Shown here piece by piece: positions 52,672-62,540 of a DNA stretch of 64,000 nt. The notes under the pieces are model-generated. The model was given only the letters and a program-made list of their open reading frames with translations, was not told the origin of the DNA and did no database searches. The first letter of the stretch is position 1, and the number at the start of each line of letters is the position of its first letter. Position numbers and translations under genes: made by a program. This DNA is from Novipirellula herctigrandis (GTDB taxonomy: Bacteria; Planctomycetota; Planctomycetia; Pirellulales; Pirellulaceae). The stretch spans positions 3,942,623 through 4,006,622 of the forward strand of contig SJPJ01000001.1 in assembly GCA_007859835.1 (NCBI GenBank), written 5' to 3'.

Positions 52672-53535
52672 ATGGACTACATTGACCCCCACATTCACAT
52701 GGTTTCTCGAATCACCGATGATTACGAGACATTGGCACGGATGGGCTGTGTCGCGGTAAGCGAACCGGCATTCTGGGCTGGCTTTGATCGCGGCAGTGTC
52801 GATGGTTTTCGAGATTACTTTCGGCAACTGACCGAAGTCGAACCGCGACGCGCGGCAACCTATGGAATCCAACTTTACTGTTGGCTTTGCATCAACGCGA
52901 AAGAGGCAGAGAATGTCTCGCTCTCGCGAGATGTGATCGCCATGATCCCCGAATTCTTAGACCATCCCAATGTGCTTGGCATTGGTGAAATTGGGCTGAA
53001 CAAGAACACGAGGAACGAATCGATCATCTTTCTCGAACATCTTGAGCTTGCCATTAAATACAACCAATCGATACTGATTCATACACCTCACTTGGAAGAC
53101 AAATTCCAAGGCACGCAAATGACGCTTGATATGCTCTGTGACGATTCGCGAATCAATCGATCACGTGTGCTTGTCGATCATGTCGAAGAGCACACGATTG
53201 GCGCGGTGCTTGACCGAGGCTTTTGGGCCGGCATGACATTGTATCCGGTCTCCAAATGCACGCCCGAGCGAGCGGCGGACATGGTGGAAATCTACGGTGC
53301 CGAGCGTTTAATGGCCAATTCTGCGGGCGATTGGGGGCCGAGTAAACCGACAGCCGTGCCCGATTTAATTTTCGAACTACGTCGCCGCGGGCACAACGAG
53401 TCACTGATCCGAAAACTCGTTTACGACAATCCGATCGAATTTTTCTCGCAGAGTGACAACTTTCGTTTCCAACCTCGCAATGTCGACCACACCGTCGACC
53501 ACACCGTCGAAGCACCGAAGGCCTTGCCATCATGA
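52672..53535 (+). CDS. TatD-family metal-dependent hydrolase
   Basis: 287 residues from ATG 52672. Metal motifs YIDPHIHM (HxH), GIGEIGLN (Glu), ILIHTPH, DHVEEH. A tandem DHTVDHTV near the C-terminus comes from a 12-base duplication. TatD proteins are nucleases or amidohydrolases; the actual substrate is unknown. Overlaps the next gene by four bases. Confidence 0.9.
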   Translation: MDYIDPHIHMVSRITDDYETLARMGCVAVSEPAFWAGFDRGSVDGFRDYFRQLTEVEPRRAATYGIQLYCWLCINAKEAENVSLSRDVIAMIPEFLDHPNVLGIGEIGLNKNTRNESIIFLEHLELAIKYNQSILIHTPHLEDKFQGTQMTLDMLCDDSRINRSRVLVDHVEEHTIGAVLDRGFWAGMTLYPVSKCTPERAADMVEIYGAERLMANSAGDWGPSKPTAVPDLIFELRRRGHNESLIRKLVYDNPIEFFSQSDNFRFQPRNVDHTVDHTVEAPKALPS

Positions 53536-54587
53536 CATTGACTTCCCGTGAAAGAATTCTCTGCAGCATCCGGCACGAACCAACCGATTGCATCGGTGTT
53601 GCACCTTACATGTACGATGTCGCCGTCGAAATTTCTGGCGGATCATTGTTGGACTTCTACACCAAGCCCGAAGCCATGGTGAAAGCTCAATTGGCGTTGC
53701 ACGATAAGCTTGGCCAAGATGTGATCGCGATTGGATCGGATAACTTTTACATTGCCGAAGGTTTCGGATGCGAAACGACTCGCGACCCTGATGAGCTTCC
53801 CGCATTGACGAAACCAGCCGTCGAATCACTTGCGGATGTCTTTAAGATTGAACCGGTCGATCCGGCGACGGATGGGCGGATGTATGTGATGACCGAAGCA
53901 ATCCGGCAAACTCGCAAAGCAGTGGGCAATGCAGTGGCGATACGCTCGCCTGGGACGGGGCCATTCGCACTGGCGTCCTACTTGATTGGTTCCCAACAAT
54001 GGCTTTACGAAGTTGGTATGTTCGAAGCGGGGATGAACGACGAAGCCGAAGCGGGAATCCATCACGCGATGGAAGTCGCTACTGAATCGCTGATCCGATT
54101 CGGAAAAGCGTGCTGGGATGCGGGAGCCGACGTGATCCATTGCGGTGATTCGTTATCATCGTGCGACATGATCTCGCCGAAAACCTACGAGCGAATTGCG
54201 TTGCCCTATCAGAAGAGAGTTTTCAAAGCATGGAAAGATCACGGTATCACGGGCGGACTACTCCACATTTGCGGTAACAGCACCAAGGTACTTGAACTTT
54301 ATGCGGACACCGGTGCAGCAATCGTTGAGATTGACAACGTGGTCGACTTGGCTGTTGCCAAAGAAAAAATTGGCGACCGCGTCACGTTGCAAGGCAATAT
54401 TCATACCGTGAATGATTTATTGCAAGGAACGCCTGAATCAGTCCGCGAAGCATCCCAGAAATGCATTGCCGATGCATCCAAAGGAGGCGGGTATATCCTT
54501 GGCTCTGGCTGCATTGTGCCTCGCAGTACACCGTTAAAAAACCTTCAGGCGATGGTCAAAGTGGCTCGCGAAACAGAGTTTGAGTAG
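53532..54587 (+). CDS. Uroporphyrinogen-decarboxylase/MtaA-type methyltransferase family protein
   Basis: 351 residues. TIM barrel of the URO-D superfamily: RIRHEPTDCIGVAPYMYDVAVEISGG-like start, SPGTGPFALASYLIGSQQWLYE, IHCGDSLSS, and a LLHICGNS zinc-binding His/Cys as in MtaA/CmuA corrinoid methyltransferases. True haem-pathway HemE lacks this HxC. Probably a methyl-transfer role, partner of the overlapping TatD gene. Confidence 0.85.
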   Translation: MTLTSRERILCSIRHEPTDCIGVAPYMYDVAVEISGGSLLDFYTKPEAMVKAQLALHDKLGQDVIAIGSDNFYIAEGFGCETTRDPDELPALTKPAVESLADVFKIEPVDPATDGRMYVMTEAIRQTRKAVGNAVAIRSPGTGPFALASYLIGSQQWLYEVGMFEAGMNDEAEAGIHHAMEVATESLIRFGKACWDAGADVIHCGDSLSSCDMISPKTYERIALPYQKRVFKAWKDHGITGGLLHICGNSTKVLELYADTGAAIVEIDNVVDLAVAKEKIGDRVTLQGNIHTVNDLLQGTPESVREASQKCIADASKGGGYILGSGCIVPRSTPLKNLQAMVKVARETEFE

Positions 54588-54655
54588 CAACCAACGTGAA
54601 ATAGTGACATTGGCTTCGAGCAACCGCGAATGGTCCATACCATTGCGATTCTGTC

Positions 54656-55102
54656 TTACGCGGCAGCGGGATGCGTGAACGCGTCAGGGCTTGGCTCGAA
54701 TTTTTGCATCAGCGTTGCCCCCGTTTCGAAACAGGAATCGGCTACGCGGCGAACGCGGACAATCTGAACTCGCACCCAAAAACTGGGTAACACAATCCGC
54801 ACCTGCTCTTCAGGAAAGAACTCGATCGAGGAAATGAACCCCGCACCGGATCTAGAAAAATCTCGCGTATAGATTCCGACTGGTTCATTGACACGTTTGC
54901 AAAAGGGCAGCGTATCTTCGGGCCAAAGCAGTGCCTTGGTACGAATCCCAACTCGTTGGTTGCTTCGTTCGTCCGACGCGACGAGGGCTGCTTTTTCACC
55001 ATTGCCTGCGAAGTAGGTATCCCACTGCTGCGGCAGCTGGATGTCCCAAACCACTTTGTCGCACCATTCGGCTAGGCACCTAGAATAATCGATTTCCAAC
55101 AT
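54656..55102 (-). CDS. PilZ-domain protein
   Basis: 148 residues. NQRVGIRTKALLW and DFSRSGAGFISSIEFFPEEQVRIVLP fit the PilZ RxxxR...D/NxSxxG pattern for cyclic di-GMP binding; the first arginines are partly altered. Overlaps the HD-GYP gene by 31 bases, which suggests a paired signalling role. Confidence 0.75.
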   Translation of the reverse strand: MLEIDYSRCLAEWCDKVVWDIQLPQQWDTYFAGNGEKAALVASDERSNQRVGIRTKALLWPEDTLPFCKRVNEPVGIYTRDFSRSGAGFISSIEFFPEEQVRIVLPSFWVRVQIVRVRRVADSCFETGATLMQKFEPSPDAFTHPAAA

Positions 55103-56022
55103 TCCAATATCTCGGGGTCGAATGATTTTCCACTGTCGCGTTCCTGGATCTCGATTGCTTTCTTTCGAGTTAGGGGTTGGCGATAAGGACGTTGACTGGT
55201 CAAGGCTTCAAACACATCGGCGACGGAACAAATTTTTGCCCAGGGATGTAGATTCTCTCCAACATTTCCAACGGGATACCCACCTCCGTCGAGTCGTTCG
55301 TGGTGCTGGTAGACCATCATCAACTGGCCTTCGCACAAATCGGTTCGCTCAGCAAGCTTTCGAAAACCGAGGGATGGATGACGTTTAACTTGGCGATATT
55401 CGAGTTCATCAAGCTTGCCTGGCTTGGCCAAAATTCGCTCATCGATATCAAGTTTGCCAAGGTCATGCAGCAGCCCCCCAGTCGTAATGCGTTCAATCTC
55501 TTCATGAGAATAGCCGAGTCCCGCAGCGAGGATGCCACAGTAGAACGCCACATTGGTTGAATGAGTGAAGGTTGCGTAGTCGTGATGCAAAACTCGGAAA
55601 AGGTCACTTACCGCAAATTCGTCACGAGTGATGATGTCAGCCGTCAGAGTCCCCAACGCGGCAATCGAAGTAACGGCATCGAGAACATCGCGACTGCCGA
55701 ACGAAGTTCGAAGAACATCGAGCACGACCTCGTTAAGTGCGCCAACTTTTAACTGAGGCGTCACGCTTGGCGAATCTGGGGACGAATTGAGCAACCGTCG
55801 CAGGTAAGATTGGTACCGGGCACCTGAATCCTTAGCGATATAAAGCAGATGCACCCCACGATCACGAAGCCGATCCAGATCTTCCATATGAAGTGGATAG
55901 TCCGCACCGCGATAAAGCATCAATCGATCGGTTTCCTGTTCCTTTTGAAACAGGTTCAACCCGACTGCCTTCGCAGGCAGCAACGTCGCAACGCTGATCG
56001 GTAGGTAATCCCCAGTTAACAT
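55072..56022 (-). CDS. HD-GYP cyclic di-GMP phosphodiesterase
   Basis: 316 residues from ATG at 56022; an in-frame ATG at 56136 exists, but that extension covers a 22-base tandem repeat and is probably leader. Motifs: GGLLHDLGKLDID (HD), QHHERLDGGGYPVG and KICSVADVFEALTSQRPYR with the DVF-ALTS-RPYR signature. N-terminus is a DUF3391-like helical part. Degrades cyclic di-GMP. Confidence 0.9.
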   Translation of the reverse strand: MLTGDYLPISVATLLPAKAVGLNLFQKEQETDRLMLYRGADYPLHMEDLDRLRDRGVHLLYIAKDSGARYQSYLRRLLNSSPDSPSVTPQLKVGALNEVVLDVLRTSFGSRDVLDAVTSIAALGTLTADIITRDEFAVSDLFRVLHHDYATFTHSTNVAFYCGILAAGLGYSHEEIERITTGGLLHDLGKLDIDERILAKPGKLDELEYRQVKRHPSLGFRKLAERTDLCEGQLMMVYQHHERLDGGGYPVGNVGENLHPWAKICSVADVFEALTSQRPYRQPLTRKKAIEIQERDSGKSFDPEILECWKSIILGA

Positions 56023-56058
56023 TTTCCGCTCACGGAACTTCATTTGAAATGATTGCGG

Positions 56059-56102
56059 AGGCGTCTCCTCCAACTTACAGAGGCGTGTCCTCCAACTAAC
56101 AG
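56059..56102. repeat. Two 22-bp tandem units in the leader of the HD-GYP gene
   Basis: GAGGCGTCTCCTCCAACTTACA and GAGGCGTGTCCTCCAACTAACA lie just upstream of the likely start. They encode no conserved protein part and may be a duplicated regulatory element. Confidence 0.7.
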
Positions 56103-56225
56103 TAGGATGCTGATTTACACCACTGAGAAATTCCATGGCAGATTTCCGCCACTTCTTTGCCTGACCACGCCAACTAACTGCTACAACCCAACCAACCCGT
56201 TCATGACTGGAACATTACGCTCTTC

Positions 56226-59200
56226 TTAGGGCGTCACGAATTCCGCGGGCAATTCGTATTTCCCTGCTGCCGCTTGGCGCGTGGTAATGAGAATCTCCTT
56301 ATTTCCAATATTTTCCGCGTCATCGACAACGACCCAAATGAGTGATTGCTTGGGGTCATGTGAACCGGTCGCGGTTTTGTCGGGATTCGCACCGAGAAGT
56401 AAGTCCGTCAGAACTCTCCGAAAAGAAAGATCGATTTTCGAAAAATCGCGTATCTGCTGATTCTGGGTGATCCCCATTTTCTGCAAATCACTACCAACAA
56501 TTCGCACCGGAGGCATTTCCACGGACGCAGGCAACGATTCGACGAATTGATCGACAATGATGTTCACACCGAATTCGAGGGATTCTTGATCGAACGAGAC
56601 GGACATTTTTTGGCTCAGCAATTCTTCGAGCGAAACGGCTTTTGCTGGGCTCTCTGCCACACTCCCTTGCATCGTTTCGGTTGTATGCATGGCGAACAAA
56701 GAGGCGAGCCCGATTTGCGACGCAGCACGATCGGGCAAATACACATTGCAGACTGCAGATTGGTCGGCAATGCCGTAGCGAGTTTGCGCGGCAGCAAAAC
56801 GCATCATCGATGGCAATCGGTTAGCAAGAAGTCGCCATGATGGATCAGGAACTGCGTCGAGAATAAAACCCTCAGCCCATTCGGGAGTGTTCTCGATCGA
56901 TTGTTCAAGCGATTGCTTTAACGACGACTCACTGATTCCACCACTCGGTGCCAGTCGAACTTCGGCATAGAGATTGCCTTGATCAAAAGAGGTTGTGAAC
57001 ATCGCTGCGGCCACATTGGGAATCAATAACTCCTTTAACGATGGCAACCATCGCGGTGCACCATCTTGCAACATTCCTTGAGCATCGCTGAACAAGAAAT
57101 TTGGTGTCACTAACATTGCCAAAAGCGATTCTTGACTCGTGGCATTCCATAGCGATTGCATGTTTCGTGGCAATGGAATATCGGCACCATCCATCTCGGC
57201 AACCTCGCGGACCCTGGCAACTGTACCTAACGTAAACCGAGTGATGTCGGTACCAACGTCTGCGGGGACGTAGAACGCATCGGCGTCAATAGCATCGCCG
57301 GCGTAAATCGTCTTTCCTTCGGGGGTTCGCGATTCGGAAACATCCCACGCTTCGATTAGCGAACCAAGTGACTTGGGCTGCCGGAGCGTGATTGCCAATG
57401 ATACCTCAGGCCAACCCACAGGCAATTTGGCAGCAGTTGATTTATGCAAAGCCACCGTTAATCGTTCGATCTCGTCAACTTGGACCTTAGCACGTGCCGC
57501 TGCTTTTCCAAGCAGATTCGTCAAGTCAGGGGAAAACGCATCAAGCAATTCCCGCGAGGATGAATTGGAATCGAGCGATGCCAAATCAACGGTGATCAGG
57601 ATGCCGGGACCGGGCGGAAGCATCGATAACGGCGCTGCGTCACCGGGTCGATAGGGCGGGGCCCAAAGCAATCGATCGTCATCGACCAAAGTATAGCCCG
57701 ACACTTCGGTCGAGAGCGTTGCAGTTTCGGGTTCGCGGGGTACAGTCCGTTTCGTTGGCGGCGGGACCCAATCGGGGACCGTCGGGCGAGGCCGATTCTT
57801 GGAAGAAGTTGTCGTCGGTTCAGCTGGCCCACGAACAAGCAATGTGATTCCCAACAGAAGCACCGCTGCGCCGAGAAAGCTGAGCACTAACGGTGCTTTG
57901 GTCCGCTTCTTTTTCCGTCGCCGTACAGGCTCTCGAGGTACAGGCTCTCGTTCGCTTGGTGTGACGGGACTTTCGACCACCGGTGGTCGTGGCGGAGGAG
58001 CCGATATTTCTAAGACAGGTGTTGGTTCGGGTCTCCGTTCAGGTGTCGGTAGCGGTTCCGGGGCAACAACAGGAATGTTCTTGGGGGGAACGGGCTGTTT
58101 GTCAGTCTCCACCACTTTTGCTACGGGCTTAGAGGTGGCGGGTTTAGAGGTGGCGGGTTTAGAGGTGGCGGGTTTAGAGGTGGCGGGTTTAGAGGTGGCG
58201 GGTTTAGAGGTGGCGGGTGTTTGGGTAACCGACTCAACCACTCGAAGCGCATCGGCGAATTGTTGGATCGACTCGAAGCGAGCGTTTGGATTCTTAGCCA
58301 TTGCGTAGGCAAGCACTCGCATGAGTGGATCTCCCGACTCCCCTTTCGTCACAGCCTCGGTGATCAGTGTGGGGATCTCGGACGCATGAAGCGATAATCG
58401 TTCCTCGTCGGATGCGGCCTGATGCGGTGGCTTTCCTGTGGCAAGTTCATACAGTAAACCACCGAGACTATAGATGTCGGTCGCGGCATTGCACTGCGTC
58501 GCAACAGTGGCGAACTCAGGCGCGGCGTAATTCAACGGTGATGCCAATGTGTCCAACCAAGCGGCGCGATTGGCCGCGTTTGGCGGGGTCGGGGGCCCCG
58601 AAGGATCACGCAGCAAAAGGGATTGCCCCGACTGCGTGATCCAAACACGGTCACTGCGAATCGCCCCGTGCCACAGCGATACGGCATGCAATGCCGCGAG
58701 AGCATCGCAAATCGCAATCCCGATTCGGCAGACCCGCTGAGTACTGCGTGCTGGTTTGTTCGCGAGTATTTCAAAGAGGTTTTGACCACTTGGCAATTCG
58801 GAGAAAACAATGATTCCCGTTTGGACCTGTTCAAGTTCGATCGATTGCAGGGATTCAGCCTGAACTTTCGCATGGGCCGCCAACCATTGGTCTCGACCGC
58901 CACTAAGGCGTTCGGCAGTGGCTCTGAACAAAACGCCGATTCGTTTTTTGTCTATGGACTTTTGTCTACGTTGCACCCGAATCCATGAGGAAAAAGGTGC
59001 CGGAGCAACAGATTCGGTTTGCAGAAAAGGCCCGATCGAGAGCGATTTCAGCTCGGTCCTCAGCAATGCTTTGGCTTGAAATTCGGTCAATTCCCCTGAA
59101 CGAACGAGGTACTGCGCAAGCGATAATGCGTCTGCGGGTGGCGTACCTGCGGACGCTTGAGCATACTTGGCCGCAAAATGCTTACATCCAGCCGCATCGG

Positions 59201-59252
59201 TAAATCCGCTGCGAACCAACCTCGTCCAGAACTCGCTTAGTGCGACCGCCAT
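56226..59252 (-). CDS. Membrane-anchored pseudokinase with PATSK repeats
   Basis: 1008 residues. Kinase-like N-terminal domain about 60-340 in which HRD reads HGA (LWHGAIRSDRVWITQ) and DFG reads DPS (RDPSGPP), so catalysis is unlikely. Six PATSK repeats at about 345-375 are followed by a Pro-rich linker, a membrane span (PLVLSFLGAAVLLLGITLLV) at about 452-471 and a large extracytoplasmic C-terminal domain. Planctomycetes have many such kinase-fold sensors. Target unknown. Confidence 0.85.
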   Translation of the reverse strand: MAVALSEFWTRLVRSGFTDAAGCKHFAAKYAQASAGTPPADALSLAQYLVRSGELTEFQAKALLRTELKSLSIGPFLQTESVAPAPFSSWIRVQRRQKSIDKKRIGVLFRATAERLSGGRDQWLAAHAKVQAESLQSIELEQVQTGIIVFSELPSGQNLFEILANKPARSTQRVCRIGIAICDALAALHAVSLWHGAIRSDRVWITQSGQSLLLRDPSGPPTPPNAANRAAWLDTLASPLNYAAPEFATVATQCNAATDIYSLGGLLYELATGKPPHQAASDEERLSLHASEIPTLITEAVTKGESGDPLMRVLAYAMAKNPNARFESIQQFADALRVVESVTQTPATSKPATSKPATSKPATSKPATSKPATSKPVAKVVETDKQPVPPKNIPVVAPEPLPTPERRPEPTPVLEISAPPPRPPVVESPVTPSEREPVPREPVRRRKKKRTKAPLVLSFLGAAVLLLGITLLVRGPAEPTTTSSKNRPRPTVPDWVPPPTKRTVPREPETATLSTEVSGYTLVDDDRLLWAPPYRPGDAAPLSMLPPGPGILITVDLASLDSNSSSRELLDAFSPDLTNLLGKAAARAKVQVDEIERLTVALHKSTAAKLPVGWPEVSLAITLRQPKSLGSLIEAWDVSESRTPEGKTIYAGDAIDADAFYVPADVGTDITRFTLGTVARVREVAEMDGADIPLPRNMQSLWNATSQESLLAMLVTPNFLFSDAQGMLQDGAPRWLPSLKELLIPNVAAAMFTTSFDQGNLYAEVRLAPSGGISESSLKQSLEQSIENTPEWAEGFILDAVPDPSWRLLANRLPSMMRFAAAQTRYGIADQSAVCNVYLPDRAASQIGLASLFAMHTTETMQGSVAESPAKAVSLEELLSQKMSVSFDQESLEFGVNIIVDQFVESLPASVEMPPVRIVGSDLQKMGITQNQQIRDFSKIDLSFRRVLTDLLLGANPDKTATGSHDPKQSLIWVVVDDAENIGNKEILITTRQAAAGKYELPAEFVTP
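58129..58218. repeat. Six 15-bp tandem units inside the pseudokinase linker
   Basis: TTAGAGGTGGCGGGT repeats six times, in frame, encoding PATSK on the minus strand. Length polymorphism between strains is expected. Confidence 0.95.
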
Positions 59253-59425
59253 TGATAAACATCATTCATAAAGAGAAACCACGGATTTTGACCTACAGTC
59301 TAACGGAGTCCCAAAGTCATTAGAAGTTATTGCGCCGTGCCGCACAGAAATTCATGTGCCGTGCCGCGTATCAGTGAATCGCTGTAATCCATAATTTCGA
59401 CGTTCCATGCAGACTTTGCATACCT

Positions 59426-60943
59426 TTGACGCACCTTTACCGACCGAGCCAAACTTTGAATATCGTCTATCTATCGACTGAAGCTGTCCCGTTTGCCAAG
59501 ACTGGCGGATTGGCCGATGTATGCGGCACGTTGCCGTCGAAAGTTGCAGCCATGGGGCACAAGACTGCTTTGATCATGCCTGCATTTCGCAGTATCCACC
59601 ACGCCGGTTTACCGATTGAATCGACCGATATCTCATTCGCGGTTCCGATGTCGGACCAAAAGTTAGTGGGCGCTCGACTGCTCAAATCCAAATTGCCTGA
59701 TCAGGATGTGCCGGTTTGGTTCATCGACCAACCTCAATACTTCGACCGCGATGCACTGTACGGTACCGGCGAAGGTGACTACCCCGACAACGCCGAGCGA
59801 TTTGCTTTCTTCTGCCGAGCGGCGATGCAAGCGATCGCCTGCCTCGGATGGGACGTCGATATTGTTCACTGCAACGATTGGCAATCCGCACTGGTTCCCG
59901 GGTTGATGGCTGCTGACCCATCCGCTCACGATTGGATCGCGGGTGCGTCGACGGTGATGTCGATCCATAACCTCGCCTACCAAGGGCAATATTGGTCCGA
60001 AGCGTTTCGCTGGACTGGACTCGATTGGTCACATTTCACGCCTGACAAATTCGAGTTTTACAACCATTTAAACTTTCTCAAGACCGGCATCGTCACTGCG
60101 GACATGATTTGTACCGTGAGCCCTCGATATGCCGAAGAGATTCGCACGATCGAACAAGGCTGTGGCCTTGATGGAATTTTGCGAAGCAAATCTGACCGCT
60201 TGGCGGGGATCATCAACGGTATTGATGAAACGGTTTGGAACCCCGAGCTTGATCCGAAGTTGGTCGCCAACTATGACTCGGGATCCTTTGAGCGAGGAAA
60301 GTATGCGAACAAACAATCATTGCAAAAGCGTTTCGGCTTGGAACAAAGTGATGAAATTCCGATGATTGGACTCGTCGGTCGACTAGCATCGCAAAAGGGA
60401 TGGGACATCATTCTTCCAGTGCTGCAATGGCACTTGAGCGAGGATCGCCCTGTTCAGTGGGTCGTTTTGGGCAGCGGCGAACCACGCTACGAGAACGAGC
60501 TGCGCGCCCTTGCCAAAGCCTTCCCCAATCGATTCGCGTTGTACCTCGGCTTTAGCGATGAATTGGCGCACCAAATCGAAGCCGGCGCGGATGTCTTTGT
60601 GATGCCAAGTCAGTACGAACCCTGCGGCCTGAACCAACTTTACAGCCTTCGCTATGGGACCGTTCCTGTTGTCACCGAAACAGGCGGACTTGCCGACACT
60701 GTGGTTAATTGCACCACAACAACACTTGAAAACGGAACTGCTACTGGTTTCTTCGTACCTACGTCCAATGCAGTGGCTTTGGACCAAAGCATTGGACGAG
60801 CGCTCGAACTTCGTTATCACCACAAAGAAAAATGGAAACAAATTATCCAAACGGGAATGACGCAAGACTTCTCATGGCGGAAGAGCGCCGCCCAGTATAT
60901 TGACCTTTACGCAAAAACAGTGACCCTTAAAACGAATCACTGA
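59426..60943 (+). CDS. glgA: Glycogen synthase (ADP-glucose type)
   Basis: 505 residues from TTG 59426; a TTG at 59456 would give a start of NIVYLSTEAVPFAKTGGL, which aligns better to the family. ADP-binding KTGGLAD and the GT-B GT5 motifs IHNLAYQGQYW, EPCGLNQLYSLRYGTVPVVTETGGLADTV. It polymerises alpha-1,4-glucan. Divergent from the pseudokinase and followed by GalT and a GH57 enzyme. Confidence 0.94.
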   Translation: MTHLYRPSQTLNIVYLSTEAVPFAKTGGLADVCGTLPSKVAAMGHKTALIMPAFRSIHHAGLPIESTDISFAVPMSDQKLVGARLLKSKLPDQDVPVWFIDQPQYFDRDALYGTGEGDYPDNAERFAFFCRAAMQAIACLGWDVDIVHCNDWQSALVPGLMAADPSAHDWIAGASTVMSIHNLAYQGQYWSEAFRWTGLDWSHFTPDKFEFYNHLNFLKTGIVTADMICTVSPRYAEEIRTIEQGCGLDGILRSKSDRLAGIINGIDETVWNPELDPKLVANYDSGSFERGKYANKQSLQKRFGLEQSDEIPMIGLVGRLASQKGWDIILPVLQWHLSEDRPVQWVVLGSGEPRYENELRALAKAFPNRFALYLGFSDELAHQIEAGADVFVMPSQYEPCGLNQLYSLRYGTVPVVTETGGLADTVVNCTTTTLENGTATGFFVPTSNAVALDQSIGRALELRYHHKEKWKQIIQTGMTQDFSWRKSAAQYIDLYAKTVTLKTNH

Positions 60944-61097
60944 TAAAAGCCGCTGACTACGCGCGAAGTATCCGTTGTTTTTCGCTCTTTTTGTTTTGCA
61001 ATCCATGACGAAAATACTGTACGATCAGCGCGGCGGACATGCGTTGGGACTTGCAACGCATTAGCATCGGGTACTGTCAATAACGTGAAAAAAAATC

Positions 61098-62354
61098 GTG
61101 ATCGAAAACGTCAAGCCGCTTAGTCGTAATTCGTACGACACCACTCCGGTTCATCCATCAGCTTCGCATAAACGTCCGCTGTCCGATCATGGATCAACCC
61201 AAACCGACGTTGCTCCCAAATCCTTAGCGGTTCCAGCTAAGAGTGGCGCTCAATCACGACTCGATCCGTTTTCCGGCGATTGGACGATCTTTGCACCGCA
61301 TCGCACTTCGCGTCCTAACCAATTTGGTAAAGTGCTACAGGTCGTCAACAAGACCGCTGTCACGTGCCCATTTTGTGCGGGCGAAGAAGAATTAACGCCT
61401 GCCGCATCATGGGCCGCCAGAATTGATTGCAATGATCGGTTTCTCGTGTTCGGTGACCCGACGGATGTCGATGCCCTTGATTGGTCGGTCCGAGTGGTAC
61501 CGAACAAGTATCCCGTCGTCACCGACTGCTCAAGCAACCGTGACACAGACATCGAACACGCCAAGAAGCAAGCATTTCAGCAGAGAGCAAACCGAGCAGA
61601 ATCGCTATTCCAATCGCGTGAATTGGTCGGCGGCCATGAAGTCATTATTGAATCACCGAATCATGTTCAATCGATCAGCGAACTCGATTTAGCGGAAACC
61701 AAACTGCTGCTGTACGCTTATCAACAACGCCTGCGATATTGGAAAAACCAAAACGGGATTCAGTACATTAGTTTGTTCAAGAATGTCGGTGGCGATGCGG
61801 GGGCGTCACTTCAGCACAGTCATAGCCAATTAATTGCAACCGATCAAATCCCGAGCCACGTCGAGACAGTATCCGAGCGAATGCGGTCTCACCAAGCGAA
61901 GACAGGCTGTTGTTTGCAATGCGATATCGTTCGTGCCGAACTAAAACAAAAGGCTCGCATCGTTGCTCAAACCGATTCGTTGGTTGCCTATTGCCCCTAT
62001 GCTAGCCGTTTGCCGATGCTGGTCCGTGTGACGACCAAGGATCATCAGAATGATTTTGACAACCTCTCGCTCCCCGTTATCGACGAACTGGCTCGGTTGC
62101 TACAGCGGATGACCGGATGGCTTGAGACTATGATTCCGGATGCCGCGTACAATGTCCTGCTGCATACCCGGCCCCCCGGATCATCGGCCAACGAAGAAGC
62201 ATTCCATTGGTCACTGGAATTTTTCCCTCGAATCAGCCGTTTGGCGGGTTTTGAATGGAGTAGCCAGTCCATGATCAACACGGTGCTTCCGGAAGTTGCC
62301 ACGGAAAAGTACCGTGAATGTGCCAAAGCCGAAGACCCACGCCGCGTTCTATAG
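61098..62354 (+). CDS. Galactose-1-phosphate uridylyltransferase-like enzyme
   Basis: 418 residues from GTG. GalT family with the catalytic HSHSQ motif (LQHSHSQLIATD), a zinc pair CPFCAGEEE and FHWSLEFFPR. An N-terminal extension of about 50 residues is not seen in typical GalT. Substrate may be a sugar phosphate other than galactose. Likely part of the glucan cluster. Confidence 0.87.
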   Translation: MIENVKPLSRNSYDTTPVHPSASHKRPLSDHGSTQTDVAPKSLAVPAKSGAQSRLDPFSGDWTIFAPHRTSRPNQFGKVLQVVNKTAVTCPFCAGEEELTPAASWAARIDCNDRFLVFGDPTDVDALDWSVRVVPNKYPVVTDCSSNRDTDIEHAKKQAFQQRANRAESLFQSRELVGGHEVIIESPNHVQSISELDLAETKLLLYAYQQRLRYWKNQNGIQYISLFKNVGGDAGASLQHSHSQLIATDQIPSHVETVSERMRSHQAKTGCCLQCDIVRAELKQKARIVAQTDSLVAYCPYASRLPMLVRVTTKDHQNDFDNLSLPVIDELARLLQRMTGWLETMIPDAAYNVLLHTRPPGSSANEEAFHWSLEFFPRISRLAGFEWSSQSMINTVLPEVATEKYRECAKAEDPRRVL

Positions 62355-62540
62355 CTGATTCCAGCTAGTGGTGCAGAGAATTTTGGCCCGGTGCGAGACT
62401 TTCCGCCTCACCCTAGATGGCTACAATTTGGGTGAACAGTTTGCAGCGATTGGACCGATAGTAACAAAAAAGCGGTCGCCCAAATTGGGTCATCGGTTCA
62501 CGTTCTAAACACAACATTCCACTCCCGCTACTAACAAAAT

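Noticed and set aside
56023-56136. N-terminal extension of the HD-GYP protein
   Set aside because: Encodes a 22-bp repeat; the family start aligns with the ATG at 56022.
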